A stretch of 64,000 bases of DNA, taken from Neisseriaceae bacterium CLB008. Lineage in GTDB: Bacteria > Pseudomonadota > Gammaproteobacteria > Burkholderiales > Neisseriaceae. The stretch covers positions 2,389,380 through 2,453,379 of the forward strand of contig CP166133.1 in NCBI GenBank assembly GCA_041228285.1, in the 5' to 3' direction. Positions 18,236-27,629 of this stretch are shown piece by piece. The notes below the pieces were generated by a model that ran no database searches, was not told where the DNA came from, and saw nothing but the letters and a program-made list of their open reading frames with translations. The first letter of the stretch is position 1, and the number at the start of each line of letters is the position of its first letter. Made by a program: the position numbers and the translations under genes.

Positions 18236-19429
18236 TTAATCTAAATTCACCAGCTTGGCCGTGTCTAAAGCAATCATGTATTCTTCATTGGTTGGCACCA
18301 CCATGGCCAGCGGTGCCTTGCTGCTGGAGATGATGCCAGCCTTACCCAAAATCATGTCGGCATTGGCTTGCTTATCTAACTTCAGGCCAAAACACCCTAA
18401 ATGACCCAAAACCTTTTCCCGCATATAGGCCGAATTTTCACCAATCCCGCCGGTAAACACTAGCACGTCTAAGCCGCCTGCGGCCACCATCATCGAACCC
18501 ACATATTTGGCCAAACGATAGGCAAACACGTCTAGGGCAATTTGGGCGCCTTTATGGCCAGCTTCTGCAGCAGCGGTCAACTCACGACAATCGCTCGACA
18601 ACTCAGATAGGCCTTTCAAACCACTACGGCGGTTCAGCATCGTCGTCACTTCTTGAATGTCGTAGCCGCGGTTTTGCTTGAGGAAGGAAAAAATACTCGG
18701 GTCGATGTCGCCAGAGCGCGTGCCCATCACCAAGCCTTCCAGCGGGGTCAAACCCATACTGGTATCTTGACAATGACCGTTGGCGATGGCGGTAATGGAC
18801 GAGCCGTTGCCCAAATGAGCAATGACCATCGACAGCGATTCTTTAGGCTTATCCAAGAGCCGCGCCGCCTCTTTAGACACATAGCGGTAGCTGGTGCCGT
18901 GGGCACCGTAACGACGCACTGAATGTTCACGGTAAAGCACCATAGGCACCGCATACAAAAACGCATGCGGCGGCATGCTCTGGTGAAAAGCGGTGTCAAA
19001 AACGGCCACGTGTTTTAAATGGCCAAAGGCCTCTTGCGCCACGTTAATGCCCATTAAGTGGGCAGGATTGTGCAGCGGCGCCAGGTTAAAACAGGCCTCG
19101 ATATCGTACAAAACTTCATGATCAATGATGACCGACTCAGAGAAGCGCTCGCCGCCATGCACCACGCGGTGGCCAACGGCCCCAATGGCCTCAAACAGCT
19201 GCACTTGTTTTAGCTTGGCCAAGATCAGCATGATGGCGCCGCGATGAGAGCCGTCGGCGCTCATTGCCACCACTTCTTTGTCTTTACCTTGCTTAAACGT
19301 GATGGTCGCGTCCGTTAGATTAAGCTTTTCGGCCAGACCACTGATGAAGGTTTCACCGGTGCTCACCTCAATGACTGAGAACTTAACCGAAGAACTACCA
19401 CAATTAAGCACCAGAACCAGTTTATTCAT
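18236..19429 (-). CDS. ackA: Acetate kinase
   Basis: Interconverts acetate plus ATP and acetyl phosphate plus ADP, in overflow metabolism or acetate use. The 397 residues match the family. The ASKHA-fold motifs are visible: LVLNCGSSSVKF at the N-terminus, VGHRVVHGG near 84, HLGNGSS near 207 with the active-site region, and FTGGIGENS near 327. No pta gene is adjacent, although pta-ackA pairs are common. A TATAAT -10 box lies 45-50 bases upstream of the start. Being next to an acid-uptake operon, it may serve shared carbon-acid metabolism, which is inference. Confidence 0.96.
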   Translation of the reverse strand: MNKLVLVLNCGSSSVKFSVIEVSTGETFISGLAEKLNLTDATITFKQGKDKEVVAMSADGSHRGAIMLILAKLKQVQLFEAIGAVGHRVVHGGERFSESVIIDHEVLYDIEACFNLAPLHNPAHLMGINVAQEAFGHLKHVAVFDTAFHQSMPPHAFLYAVPMVLYREHSVRRYGAHGTSYRYVSKEAARLLDKPKESLSMVIAHLGNGSSITAIANGHCQDTSMGLTPLEGLVMGTRSGDIDPSIFSFLKQNRGYDIQEVTTMLNRRSGLKGLSELSSDCRELTAAAEAGHKGAQIALDVFAYRLAKYVGSMMVAAGGLDVLVFTGGIGENSAYMREKVLGHLGCFGLKLDKQANADMILGKAGIISSSKAPLAMVVPTNEEYMIALDTAKLVNLD

Positions 19430-19474
19430 GTCTCTTCCTAAGTAATATTATTGTTATTCATGTATCTGCCAAAG

Positions 19475-19503
19475 ATTATAGGGGATTTTGGCGCTTTATT
19501 GAA
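19475..19503 (-). promoter_or_regulatory. Candidate ackA promoter
   Basis: A perfect TATAAT (minus strand, 19480-19475) lies about 45 bases before the ackA ATG. The -35 partner at 17 bases is TTCAAT, only a weak match. AGGAAGAG before the start serves as ribosome site. Confidence 0.45.
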
Positions 19504-19564
19504 CTCTTTCCCTTTTAAGCCCACTATCGAGGCCATTGCCTTTGCGCGGCATCAAATAGCAACA

Positions 19565-19596
19565 CAAAAAAAGCCTTTCCGAAGAAAGGCTTTTTT
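19565..19596 (-). terminator. Rho-independent terminator after the nitroreductase gene
   Basis: AAAAAAGCCTTTC pairs perfectly with GAAAGGCTTTTTT around CGAA, a very stable tetraloop stem, 17 bases beyond the nitroreductase stop. Confidence 0.88.
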
Positions 19597-19612
19597 GACG
19601 CGACTGGCTGGC

Positions 19613-20209
19613 TTATTTGAACACTCTAAAGCGATCGGCATGGGCCATATACTGTTTTTCACCTGCGGCAGACTCAATCGAGCCGAACGGCATTTGGCCA
19701 CGTAAAACCCAGCTACTGGGTAGGTTCCACTCTTTTTGCACGTCGGCATCAATCACGGGATTGTAGTGCTGCAAGCTGGCGCCAATATTGTGTTCGGCCA
19801 AGGTGGCCCAAACAGAGTGCTGAGCAATCCCAGTTGAATGCTCAGACCATACGGGGAAGTTATCGGCATACAAAGGGAACTGAGCCTGCAAGCCTTCGAT
19901 AACGGCTTTGTCTTCATAGAACAAAACGGTGCCCTTTGCGGCTTTAAAGCTGGCCAATTTTTGCGCAGTTGGCGCAAAGTTTTCAGCCGGTACGATGGCG
20001 CGTAAAGCAGCTTCAGTGATGTCCCACAGGCGGTCGTGGGCTTGATCAAACAAGATCACGGCGCGAGAAGATTGTGAGTTAAAAGAGCTAGGGCTTTCTT
20101 CAACCGCGGTCTTGATGATGGTTTCAATTTCAGCATCATTCAAAGCAACCTGTTTACCTAGGGCGTAAATCGAACGGCGGTTTTTCAAAGCCTGTAAATA
20201 TTGTGACAT
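19613..20209 (-). CDS. Nitroreductase-family FMN oxidoreductase (Frm2/HBN1-like)
   Basis: NAD(P)H-dependent flavoprotein of 198 residues. It opens with LKNRRSIYALG, the nitroreductase phosphate-binding start. AVEESPSSFNSQSSRAVIL and LAEHNIGASLQHYNP place it in the short subgroup seen in lactobacilli and fungi (Frm2, CinD), which reduce quinones or nitro compounds under stress. It is divergent from a LysR gene 229 bases away, the classical arrangement for a regulator and its target. The natural substrate is unknown. No second gene follows before the terminator. Confidence 0.85.
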   Translation of the reverse strand: MSQYLQALKNRRSIYALGKQVALNDAEIETIIKTAVEESPSSFNSQSSRAVILFDQAHDRLWDITEAALRAIVPAENFAPTAQKLASFKAAKGTVLFYEDKAVIEGLQAQFPLYADNFPVWSEHSTGIAQHSVWATLAEHNIGASLQHYNPVIDADVQKEWNLPSSWVLRGQMPFGSIESAAGEKQYMAHADRFRVFK

Positions 20210-20438
20210 ATAACATCCTTTCAGAATAAAGCAAGATCCTGCATCCGCAAGCCTTGCGTATCAATTCATTGATCGTCGTGACGGCGGTCAAGCATCGGTT
20301 TAAAGAGTAGGCTCGAATTATCGTCAATTTTGCCTTGATTGACTATCGCAATAATTTTGTGGAATAGATTAATATTATTCATCATTTAAGCAAAACACAG
20401 TAGAATGAAGTCTTGTTGCATTTCCTTGAGGAGGGAGA

Positions 20439-21332
20439 ATGTTAGCCAAAATCAGCCTAGAGCAGTGGCGTGCCTTTGTCGCTACGGTGGAACATGATGG
20501 TTTTTTGCCGGCGGCAGAATACTTAAATAAAACTCAGTCGGCCGTCAGCCACGCCATCAAAAAAATGGAAGACTTGCTCGGCCAAGAGCTATTCATCATC
20601 GAGGGACGCAAAGCCGTACTGACCGATCTGGGCAAAGCCCTATTGCCCGAAGCCAAACATTTATTAAGCGCCGCGCGCAAGGTTGAGCGCTTAGCCGAAC
20701 TGTACCGCCCAGGCCTACGCTCAGAGCTATCGTTGTCGGTCGACATTCTGTTTCCACCCGAAATCCTCTATGCCGCTTTCGAACAGTTTTCGGCCGCCTA
20801 CCCTAACCATCGCATTCGGCTTTACGAAAGCGCCCTATCCGGCACTCAGGAGCTGATGGAAGAAGGCATGGTGGAATTGGGCATTGCCAACACCTTACCG
20901 CCGCAGTGCGTGAGCCAATCCTTATTTTCCATCTCGTTACTGTGCGTGTGCCATCCACAGCACCCACTGGCCAAAGGCACTGAGCTGATTACCCTAGAAA
21001 CGCTGGCGGAGCATCGCCAAATCGTGGTGCGCGACAGCGGCCGACGTCAAGAAACCAATCATGGCTGGCTGGGCTCGACCCAACGCTGGACCGTGACCAC
21101 CTTCGACACCATGCTGTCGCTGGTCTTAAAAAAGCATGGCTTTGCTTGGCTGCCGGCGCATAAGGTTCAAGACCTACTGGCTAACGGCAGCCTGATTGAA
21201 GTACCGCTGGCGCAAAACAGCGCGCGCGTGGGTAATTTACAGCTGGGCTATTCCGAAGCCTTAAGCAAGCGCCCAGAAGTCGTCGACATGGCCAAAATCA
21301 TCATCGCCTTGTGCCAAGACTACTCAGCCTAA
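20439..21332 (+). CDS. LysR-family transcriptional regulator, divergent from the nitroreductase gene
   Basis: Regulator of 297 residues with helix-turn-helix at about 4-62 (GFLPAAEYLNKTQSAVSHAIKKMEDLL) and an effector-binding domain typical of LysR proteins (LSLSVDILFPPEILYAAFEQF, KKHGFAWLPAHKV). GGAGGGAGA directly ahead of ATG gives a strong ribosome site. Divergence from the nitroreductase gene suggests it controls that gene; the shared 229-base spacer would hold the operator. Inducer unknown. Confidence 0.87.
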   Translation: MLAKISLEQWRAFVATVEHDGFLPAAEYLNKTQSAVSHAIKKMEDLLGQELFIIEGRKAVLTDLGKALLPEAKHLLSAARKVERLAELYRPGLRSELSLSVDILFPPEILYAAFEQFSAAYPNHRIRLYESALSGTQELMEEGMVELGIANTLPPQCVSQSLFSISLLCVCHPQHPLAKGTELITLETLAEHRQIVVRDSGRRQETNHGWLGSTQRWTVTTFDTMLSLVLKKHGFAWLPAHKVQDLLANGSLIEVPLAQNSARVGNLQLGYSEALSKRPEVVDMAKIIIALCQDYSA

Positions 21333-21360
21333 AAAAAGCGCCCCTTAGGGCGCTTTTTAA
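21331..21360 (+). terminator. Bidirectional terminator between the LysR gene and the MORN gene
   Basis: AAAAAGCGCCC pairs with GGGCGCTTTTT around CTTA. It overlaps the LysR stop region by position only and serves the convergent MORN-repeat gene as well. Confidence 0.87.
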
Positions 21361-21368
21361 ATTTCTGC

Positions 21369-22220
21369 TTACTGCTCAGGATACATTAAGTCGCCTAAGT
21401 CTTCATTGATCAGGTTGCCCTTAGTGTCCCAAAAGGAGCGGTCAATGACTTCGTCGTCTTTAAAAATCAATTCCGACGATTTTTGATCGTTGCCAAACCA
21501 TTCGGTTTGCACGCCATTGCGTTTGCCTTCCTTAGTGTAGAACATATCTAGGGTTTGGCGGCCTTCCTCATCCCAACTTTGTACTTCAACCACTTCATTA
21601 CGCACCATCAGCATTTTGCTGCGCATTTGGCCATTTTCATACCAGCGCAGCCACGGCCCTTCGGCCAAATCTTGCTTAAACTGCATCTCGCTTTCTTTTT
21701 GGCCATTAGCGTACCAGCGTGCGCCCGCACCATTCACCTTGCCCGCAGCATAGGTCAGCTGCGCTGACTTTTGGCCGTTAGGATGCCAGTTGGTCCACTC
21801 GCCCTCCTGCATGCCTTTGACGTACTGTCCTTTCATCTTCGGCTTACCGTTCTCATACCAATACATGACGGCACCATTGCTGATTCGGGGCATGAATTGA
21901 TTTAATTGATTACGATTGTCTAAGACGTATAGATTCGAATACTTTTGCCGTGCAGGCACATAAAAATCCTGCACCCGCAGTGGCTGATCCTTCACCAATT
22001 TGGCGCGACGCTCGTATTTTGCAGCAGACTCGGCGCTGACCACGCGCCCGGCTACGTCAAAAAACGCCACATGAGTGAGCTCGGCATAACCAAGGCCGCG
22101 AGCCTTAGCCGCAGCCGCCACCGGCGGATTCTTTTTAGGAGGTGTTGCAGCTAAGGCAACAGAACCCATTAACCCCAAACACAGCCCGAGTGAGACCGCT
22201 TGATAATTTTTTTGCAGCAT
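21369..22220 (-). CDS. Exported MORN_2-repeat protein
   Basis: The 283-residue protein begins with a signal peptide (cleavage near residue 25, VALAA) and a proline/alanine-rich stretch. From about residue 115 come five to six MORN variant repeats of the WYxNGxxxxxxxFxxGxxxG kind: YWYENGKPKMKG, NWHPNGQKSAQL, RWYANGQKESEM, RWYENGQMRSKM, EWFGNDQKSSEL. Repeats of this type form extended beta-sheets and occur in the YwqK family, often annotated as antitoxin-like. No toxin gene is beside it, so that label is not supported here. Its likely place is the periplasm; function unknown. Confidence 0.75.
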   Translation of the reverse strand: MLQKNYQAVSLGLCLGLMGSVALAATPPKKNPPVAAAAKARGLGYAELTHVAFFDVAGRVVSAESAAKYERRAKLVKDQPLRVQDFYVPARQKYSNLYVLDNRNQLNQFMPRISNGAVMYWYENGKPKMKGQYVKGMQEGEWTNWHPNGQKSAQLTYAAGKVNGAGARWYANGQKESEMQFKQDLAEGPWLRWYENGQMRSKMLMVRNEVVEVQSWDEEGRQTLDMFYTKEGKRNGVQTEWFGNDQKSSELIFKDDEVIDRSFWDTKGNLINEDLGDLMYPEQ

Positions 22221-22281
22221 TCATCCACCTTTAAATCAGGTCATAATGTGGGCCAAGTCTTGAAGCGCTTGGTGTTCAGAC

Positions 22282-23628
22282 TTATTTTTGCCAATAGGTT
22301 TTGACGTTCACAAACTCATACAGGCCAAATTCAGACAGCTCACGGCCAAAACCAGAGGATTTAACCCCGCCAAAAGGCAGGCGTAAATCACTGCTGGTAT
22401 GGCGATTCATGAATACGCTGCCCACCTGTAGCTGCTGCGCCAGCAGCCAAGCTTCAGCTTCATTTTCGCTGTAGATGCTTGCGCCCAGCCCAAAGGGCGT
22501 GTCGTTGGCCAAACGAATGGCCTCGGCCGCGTCTTTGGCGCGCAAAAGGCTAATGACTGGCCCAAATACTTCCTCATCATACACGCGGCAATCTTGATTG
22601 ACTTGATCAATAATGGTTGCGGGATAAAAATACCCTTTCCCTGGCGGAATGTAGCCACCGCGCAACAATATAGCCCCTTTATCCAAAGCATCCTTCACCT
22701 GAGCGTGTAGGCGTTGGCGTACGGCTTCAGTGTGTAAAGGCGCAAGACTGGTGCTGTCAGCAAGCGGATCACCCATCACCAACTGTGCCGCCGCTTCTTG
22801 GAAATACACCAAAAACTCATCCACCACCGAATCAGCCACGATGAGCCGCTTGGCCGCGTTACAGGATTGCCCTGCGTCGCGGTAGCGTGAATAACAAGCT
22901 TCAACCGCAGCCAGGCGTAAATCCGCATCTGGCAGCACAATCACGGCATTGCTGCCCCCCAATTCCAGCACGCATTTTTTCAAATGCTGACCAGCCAAAC
23001 CCGCTAAATAGCGGCCGGTTTCGCTCGAGCCGGTAAACGCCAAAGCATCGCTAGCGGCAATCGCCGCGGGCACGTCTTCATGAGCCAAGAACGTCGCCTT
23101 AAAGGGCAAATCCTCAGGCACCAAGGCAAACAACGCCTCAGTCACCCGACCCACACTGGGGGCAGGTTTGACCAAACAAGCATTCCCAGCACACATGGCC
23201 GGAATGGCGAAACGCAAAATTTGCCACACCGGATAATTCCACGGCATCACCGCCAGCACCACACCCAAGGGCTCAAACCGCACCTGGCTTAAGCTTGCCT
23301 GAGTAGGAATGGTCTGGTGAGCCAAAAGCTCAGGCGCCAATTTGGCATAATAGCGAATCAAATCAATCGACTTATCCACCTCGGCCAAACACTCGCGCAG
23401 GCAGCGACCCACCTCCTCACTGATCAAGGTGGCCAACTGCTCTTTATGGGCATCAATGCGCTGAGCCAAAGCCTCTAAACGCGCCATTCGCTCGGCAATC
23501 GGCAAGGCGGCAAACGTCGGCTGGGCGGCATGTAGGCCGGCCAAGGTTTGTTTAAAGGTGGTTAATGTCTCAGCGTCACGACGATAAATAACGGTTTCGG
23601 TATAGGGATTGGTGCTGATATAAGTCAT
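22282..23628 (-). CDS. NAD(P)-dependent aldehyde dehydrogenase, succinate-semialdehyde dehydrogenase-like
   Basis: Oxidises an aldehyde to the acid, probably succinate semialdehyde, by resemblance to E. coli Sad/YneI. The 448-residue version begins MTYISTNPYTET. Visible motifs are MPWNYPVWQILRF (near 131), FTGSSETGRYLAG (cofactor loop), LELGGSNAVIV with the general-base Glu and DAGQSCNAAKRL with the catalytic Cys. The C-terminal RLPFGGVKSSGFGRELS is also typical. The frame extends to an ATG at 23667, but the added residues do not look like family sequence; neither start has a strong ribosome site. No GABA transaminase gene is adjacent. Confidence 0.87.
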   Translation of the reverse strand: MTYISTNPYTETVIYRRDAETLTTFKQTLAGLHAAQPTFAALPIAERMARLEALAQRIDAHKEQLATLISEEVGRCLRECLAEVDKSIDLIRYYAKLAPELLAHQTIPTQASLSQVRFEPLGVVLAVMPWNYPVWQILRFAIPAMCAGNACLVKPAPSVGRVTEALFALVPEDLPFKATFLAHEDVPAAIAASDALAFTGSSETGRYLAGLAGQHLKKCVLELGGSNAVIVLPDADLRLAAVEACYSRYRDAGQSCNAAKRLIVADSVVDEFLVYFQEAAAQLVMGDPLADSTSLAPLHTEAVRQRLHAQVKDALDKGAILLRGGYIPPGKGYFYPATIIDQVNQDCRVYDEEVFGPVISLLRAKDAAEAIRLANDTPFGLGASIYSENEAEAWLLAQQLQVGSVFMNRHTSSDLRLPFGGVKSSGFGRELSEFGLYEFVNVKTYWQK

Positions 23629-23707
23629 GAAGTGCCAAATCTTAAAAAGTGGGTCAAAAAAGGCCAAATAGCTACCTTAACACAGTCTGGGCACAAGACA
23701 AGCCCCC

Positions 23708-23738
23708 AATAAAAAACCACCCCTCAGGGTGGTTTTCA
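23708..23738 (-). terminator. Rho-independent terminator after htpG
   Basis: AAAACCACCC pairs with GGGTGGTTTT around CTCA. On the minus strand it is followed by a T-run and starts 13 bases past the htpG stop. Confidence 0.86.
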
Positions 23739-23748
23739 TGACGCTCAT

Positions 23749-25647
23749 CTATTTGGTCATCGCCAGCAATAAATGATTCATGCGTTTCACAAAACTAGCA
23801 GGATCGGCCAATTTACCCCCCTCTGCTAACAATGCTTGATCAAACAATAGGCCAGCCAGCTCTGACTGCTGATGCTCGTCGGTTTCTGCGGCTAAACGCT
23901 GCACCAACATGTGGTCTGGGTTGATCTCCAAAATTGGCTTGGTCACCGGCATTTGGTCGGCGGCACCGGCTTCAGCCAGCATTCGTGCCAGGTTTTGGCT
24001 CATGTCCATCTCACCCACCACTAAGCAAGCTGGGCTTTCCACTAGACGCGTGGTGGCGCGTACGGCCGCCACTTTATCGCCCAGCAGCGCCGTCATTTTT
24101 TCGACCAGCGGTTGGCTATTGGCTTCTAGCTCTGCCTGGGCTTGCTTCTCTGCTTCATCAGCCAACTCACCTAAGTCTAGGGCACCTTTAGCCACGCTGG
24201 CCAGCTTTTTGCCTTCAAACTCAAATAGGGAACCGACCACCCATTCGTCCACACGGTCTGACAGCAGCAGCACTTCCACGCCTTTTTTGCTGAAGACCTC
24301 CATGTGTGGGCTATTTTTAGCGGCGGCATAGGTGTCGGCCGTAATGTAGTAAATCGAGGCTTGGCCTTCCTTCATGCGGCTCACGTAGTCGGCCAACGAC
24401 ACGTTTTGGGCATCGTCATCATTATGGGTCGAGGCGAAACGCAACAGCTTGGCAATGCGGGCCTGATTGGCCTGATCTTCACCCACGCCTTCTTTCAATA
24501 CTTGACCAAAAGTGGCCCAGAAGCTGGCATAGTCTTCGGCACGGTTGGCGGCCACGTCTTCGAGCAGGCTCAAGACTTTCTTCACGCAGCCGGCGCGAAT
24601 GGCGTCTAAATCCTTGCTTTCTTGCAAGAGTTCACGCGACACGTTCAGCGGTAAATCGCTGCTGTCGATGACGCCACGCACAAAGCGCAGATAATTGGGC
24701 ATCAATTTATTCACGTCGTCCATGATGAACACGCGCTTCACGTACAGCTTCACGCCGCCTTTTTGCTCTCGTTCATACAGATTAAACGGTGCCCGTTTGG
24801 GAATGTACAACAACTCAGTATATTCTTGACGCCCTTCTACGCGGGCATGGCTCCAGGCCATGGCTTCGTCAAAATCATGCGACACGTGCTTATAAAACTC
24901 CTGGTATTGCTCATCCGTGATGTCGTTTTTACTGCGCGTCCACAGGGCTTGGGCCTGATTCACCACTTCTAGCTCATCGCTGGCTACGATGGTGCCATCT
25001 TCTTCATATTGAGGCGCTTTTTTCATGTAGATGGGCACCGAAATGTGGTCGCTATACGTGGTCACTATACGGCGTAAGGTCCAGTCGCTCAGATAGTCTT
25101 GCTCGTCTTCTTTTAAGTGCAAAATAATATCGGTGCCGCGGCTGGCTTTTTCGATGGGCTCGACGGTGAACTCTCCGTCGGCGCGGCTTTGCCAACGTAC
25201 GCCAGCGCTGGCAGGCTCACCCGCACGACGGGTTTCCACCACCACTTCGTCGGCCACGATGAAGGCTGAGTAAAAGCCCACGCCAAACTGCCCGATCAAA
25301 TGCGCGTCTTTTTGTGCATCGCCGGTGAGTTGCTCAAAGAAGGCCTTGGTACCGCTTTTGGCAATGGTGCCCAAGTGTTCGATCACTTCGTCTTGGCTCA
25401 TCCCGATGCCGTTGTCGCTGATGGTGACCGTACGCTTGTCGGCGTCGGCTGTCACGGTGATGCGTAACTCTGGGTCTTGCTCGTAAAGCGCCGCATTGTG
25501 CAGCCCTTCAAAGCGTAATTTATCGGCCGCATCGGCGGCGTTACTGATGAGTTCTCGTAAGAAAATTTCCTTATTGGAATACAAAGAATGAATCATCAAT
25601 TGCAATAGCTGTTTGACTTCTGTTTGGAAACCTAAGGTTTGTTTCAT
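23749..25647 (-). CDS. htpG: Molecular chaperone HtpG (Hsp90 family)
   Basis: Cytosolic ATP-dependent chaperone of 632 residues. The GHKL ATPase domain covers about 1-215: [15 protein letters not shown] with the Mg-binding Asn, SDNGIGMS, and [15 protein letters not shown] as the lid region. Middle-domain features include [16 protein letters not shown] with the catalytic Arg, and a C-terminal dimerisation domain follows. It matches SurA-free bacterial Hsp90 length. A near-consensus heat-shock promoter lies 50-75 bases upstream, in line with sigma-32 control known for htpG in other proteobacteria. The gene stands alone between terminators. Confidence 0.97.
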   Translation of the reverse strand: MKQTLGFQTEVKQLLQLMIHSLYSNKEIFLRELISNAADAADKLRFEGLHNAALYEQDPELRITVTADADKRTVTISDNGIGMSQDEVIEHLGTIAKSGTKAFFEQLTGDAQKDAHLIGQFGVGFYSAFIVADEVVVETRRAGEPASAGVRWQSRADGEFTVEPIEKASRGTDIILHLKEDEQDYLSDWTLRRIVTTYSDHISVPIYMKKAPQYEEDGTIVASDELEVVNQAQALWTRSKNDITDEQYQEFYKHVSHDFDEAMAWSHARVEGRQEYTELLYIPKRAPFNLYEREQKGGVKLYVKRVFIMDDVNKLMPNYLRFVRGVIDSSDLPLNVSRELLQESKDLDAIRAGCVKKVLSLLEDVAANRAEDYASFWATFGQVLKEGVGEDQANQARIAKLLRFASTHNDDDAQNVSLADYVSRMKEGQASIYYITADTYAAAKNSPHMEVFSKKGVEVLLLSDRVDEWVVGSLFEFEGKKLASVAKGALDLGELADEAEKQAQAELEANSQPLVEKMTALLGDKVAAVRATTRLVESPACLVVGEMDMSQNLARMLAEAGAADQMPVTKPILEINPDHMLVQRLAAETDEHQQSELAGLLFDQALLAEGGKLADPASFVKRMNHLLLAMTK

Positions 25648-25696
25648 GCTTAATCCTCAATCATATTCACGAGCCCCATAGGGCGAACCCTCTTAA

Positions 25697-25723
25697 GCTA
25701 GGGGCGATTTGCCCTATTTCAAG
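25697..25723 (-). promoter_or_regulatory. Probable sigma-32 heat-shock promoter of htpG
   Basis: On the minus strand CTTGAA is followed after exactly 13 bases by CCCCTA, close to the RpoH consensus CTTGAA-N13/14-CCCCAT. Transcription would start about 45 bases ahead of the htpG ATG at 25647. Confidence 0.6.
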
Positions 25724-25765
25724 CCACCAAGCTCCAATGAAGCCATCATGCGCCTGTTTTAAGCT

Positions 25766-25794
25766 CAAAAAAAGCAGCCCATGGGCTGCTTTTT
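25766..25794 (-). terminator. Rho-independent terminator after metW
   Basis: AAAAGCAGCCC pairs with GGGCTGCTTTT around a two-base apex (four-base effective loop), with a T-run on the minus strand. It ends the metX-metW operon. Confidence 0.86.
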
Positions 25795-25806
25795 GGTGTC
25801 TTTGGC

Positions 25807-26391
25807 TTAACGCCCGACGCGATAAAACGCCAAGCTGCCCATGAGGTTGGGCCAAAAATCAATGCGTCGCCCCCCGCTCATCACCGTGCGCTCCAACACT
25901 TTAATCCCATTTTTACGGCACAGGGCGTCAAAATCACGCACCATACACCAATGAATATTGGGGGTGTTATACCATTCGTACGGCATGCTCTCAGACACCG
26001 GCATGTGGCCCTTCAGAATCTGCAGGCGGTTGCGCCAATAGCCAAAATTAGGAAAGGTCACAATCGCCTCTTTACCCACCCGCAACATGTCCAATAAAAT
26101 GTCTTCGGTGTTGCGCATGGCCTGAATGGTTTGCGACAGCACCACCACATCAAAGCTATTGTCCCCAAACGTTTGTAGGCCCTCTTCCAAATCCGATTGA
26201 ATCACGTTGACGCCGGTGGCCATCGCGGCCAACAAGGCTTCTGAATCCAGTTCGATGCCGTAGCCGGTGACGGCTTTCTGTTCGGTTAGGGTCGCCAGCA
26301 ACGAAGCGTCGCCACAGCCCAAATCCAGCACGTGGCTGCCGCTGGGAATCCAATCATAAATCAAGCCTAAGTCTGCTCTTAACTGTTTCAT
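25807..26391 (-). CDS. metW: Methionine biosynthesis protein MetW
   Basis: A 194-residue SAM-methyltransferase-fold protein with motif [12 protein letters not shown] near residue 22 and the MetW signature [38 protein letters not shown]. In alpha-, beta- and gammaproteobacteria metW follows metX and its product supports homoserine acyl transfer; the partner effect on MetX is known from the family. Its start overlaps the metX stop by four bases (ATGA), so the pair is translationally coupled. An independent methyl-transfer activity is uncertain. Confidence 0.95.
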   Translation of the reverse strand: MKQLRADLGLIYDWIPSGSHVLDLGCGDASLLATLTEQKAVTGYGIELDSEALLAAMATGVNVIQSDLEEGLQTFGDNSFDVVVLSQTIQAMRNTEDILLDMLRVGKEAIVTFPNFGYWRNRLQILKGHMPVSESMPYEWYNTPNIHWCMVRDFDALCRKNGIKVLERTVMSGGRRIDFWPNLMGSLAFYRVGR

Positions 26392-27545
26392 TGCGCGCCC
26401 CCTTCTACACCAGCACAGGCTTGCGCCACACGCTGCAAAAAGATGGCCATCGCGGCCACATATTGATCGTCCAGCATCAAAAAGCCATCGTGGCCATGCT
26501 TGGAGTCTATTTCCGTGTACTGTACGGGCTTCTTCGCCGCAATCAAGGCTTTCACCAGCTCATGTGAACGCTCTGGGCTAAAGCGCCAATCGGTGGTGAA
26601 ACTGGCCACAAAGAAATTGGCCTGAGTGCGCGCCATCGCCGCCACCAAGTCGTCTGCATAATCTTTGGCTGGATCAAAATAATCCAAAGCCTTGGTCATC
26701 AATAAATAAGTGTTGGCGTCAAAGCTGTCGGCGAATTTATCACCTTGATAGCGCAAATAGCTTTCCACCTCAAAATCAATGTCGTAATCAAATTTAAATT
26801 CACCGTGGCGCAGCGCCCGGCCAAACTTCTCGCCCAAACCATCTTCGGCCAAATAAGTGATGTGGCCCATCATACGGGCAATCTTTAAGCCGCGCTTAGG
26901 CACCACGCCCTGCGCCATATAATGGCCGCCATGATAGTCAGGATCGGTTAAAATCGCCTGGCGCGCCACGTCGTTAAAGGCAATATTTTGCGTCGACAGT
27001 TTAGGTGCCGAGGCGATCACCATCGCATTTTTCACCCGTTCAGGATAATCTATGCTCCACTGTAAGGCCTGCATGCCGCCAAGGCTACCGCCGATGACGG
27101 CCGCCCAAGCATCAATGCCTAAACGGTCGGCTAGGCGAGCTTGAGCATTCACCCAGTCTTTCACCGTCACCATCGGAAAGTCTGCCCCATATTGGCGTTG
27201 GGTTGCGGGATTAAGGCTCAATGGCCCACTGCTGCCGTGACAGCCGCCCAAATTATTGATGCCCACCACAAAAAAGTGGTTGGTGTCGATCGGCTTACCT
27301 GGGCCAATCATATTGTCCCACCAGCCAGGATAGGCGTCGTCGGCGTGATGCTTGCCCGCCACATGATGATGGCCGGACAGCGCAGGGCAAATCAGCACGG
27401 CATTGCTTTTAGCCGCGTTCAATTCGCCATAGGTTTCGATCATTAGCGTGAATTGCGGTAAAATCTGGCCATTAGCCAAAGCTAACGGCTGGTCAAACTG
27501 CAGCGTCTGTGGGCAAACAATGCCCACACTGTTGATGTCATTCAT
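26388..27545 (-). CDS. metX: Homoserine O-acyltransferase MetX
   Basis: Alpha/beta-hydrolase-fold enzyme that acylates L-homoserine with acetyl- or succinyl-CoA, opening methionine synthesis. It has 385 residues from the ATG at 27545, beginning [13 protein letters not shown]; a GTG two codons earlier is possible. The nucleophile serine is in [12 protein letters not shown] (near 155), with the acid residue in FTTDWRFSP and the histidine in [10 protein letters not shown]. Conserved [12 protein letters not shown] and [13 protein letters not shown] complete the match. Acetyl versus succinyl preference cannot be read safely. metW is coupled directly downstream. Confidence 0.95.
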   Translation of the reverse strand: MNDINSVGIVCPQTLQFDQPLALANGQILPQFTLMIETYGELNAAKSNAVLICPALSGHHHVAGKHHADDAYPGWWDNMIGPGKPIDTNHFFVVGINNLGGCHGSSGPLSLNPATQRQYGADFPMVTVKDWVNAQARLADRLGIDAWAAVIGGSLGGMQALQWSIDYPERVKNAMVIASAPKLSTQNIAFNDVARQAILTDPDYHGGHYMAQGVVPKRGLKIARMMGHITYLAEDGLGEKFGRALRHGEFKFDYDIDFEVESYLRYQGDKFADSFDANTYLLMTKALDYFDPAKDYADDLVAAMARTQANFFVASFTTDWRFSPERSHELVKALIAAKKPVQYTEIDSKHGHDGFLMLDDQYVAAMAIFLQRVAQACAGVEGGAQ

Positions 27546-27629
27546 GTCCACGATTAGGCAAATAGTGTGAAAAATGTCATTATAGCGGTTTGCATCAAGG
27601 CTGTATGGTAAATAAGGACAATAAATCAG

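Noticed and set aside
19451-19705. 84-codon plus-strand frame between ackA and the nitroreductase gene
   Set aside because: It runs through the ackA promoter, the nitroreductase terminator and the 3' end of that gene; no family resemblance.
21369-22220. Toxin-antitoxin module label for the MORN protein
   Set aside because: No toxin gene is adjacent and the product carries a signal peptide.
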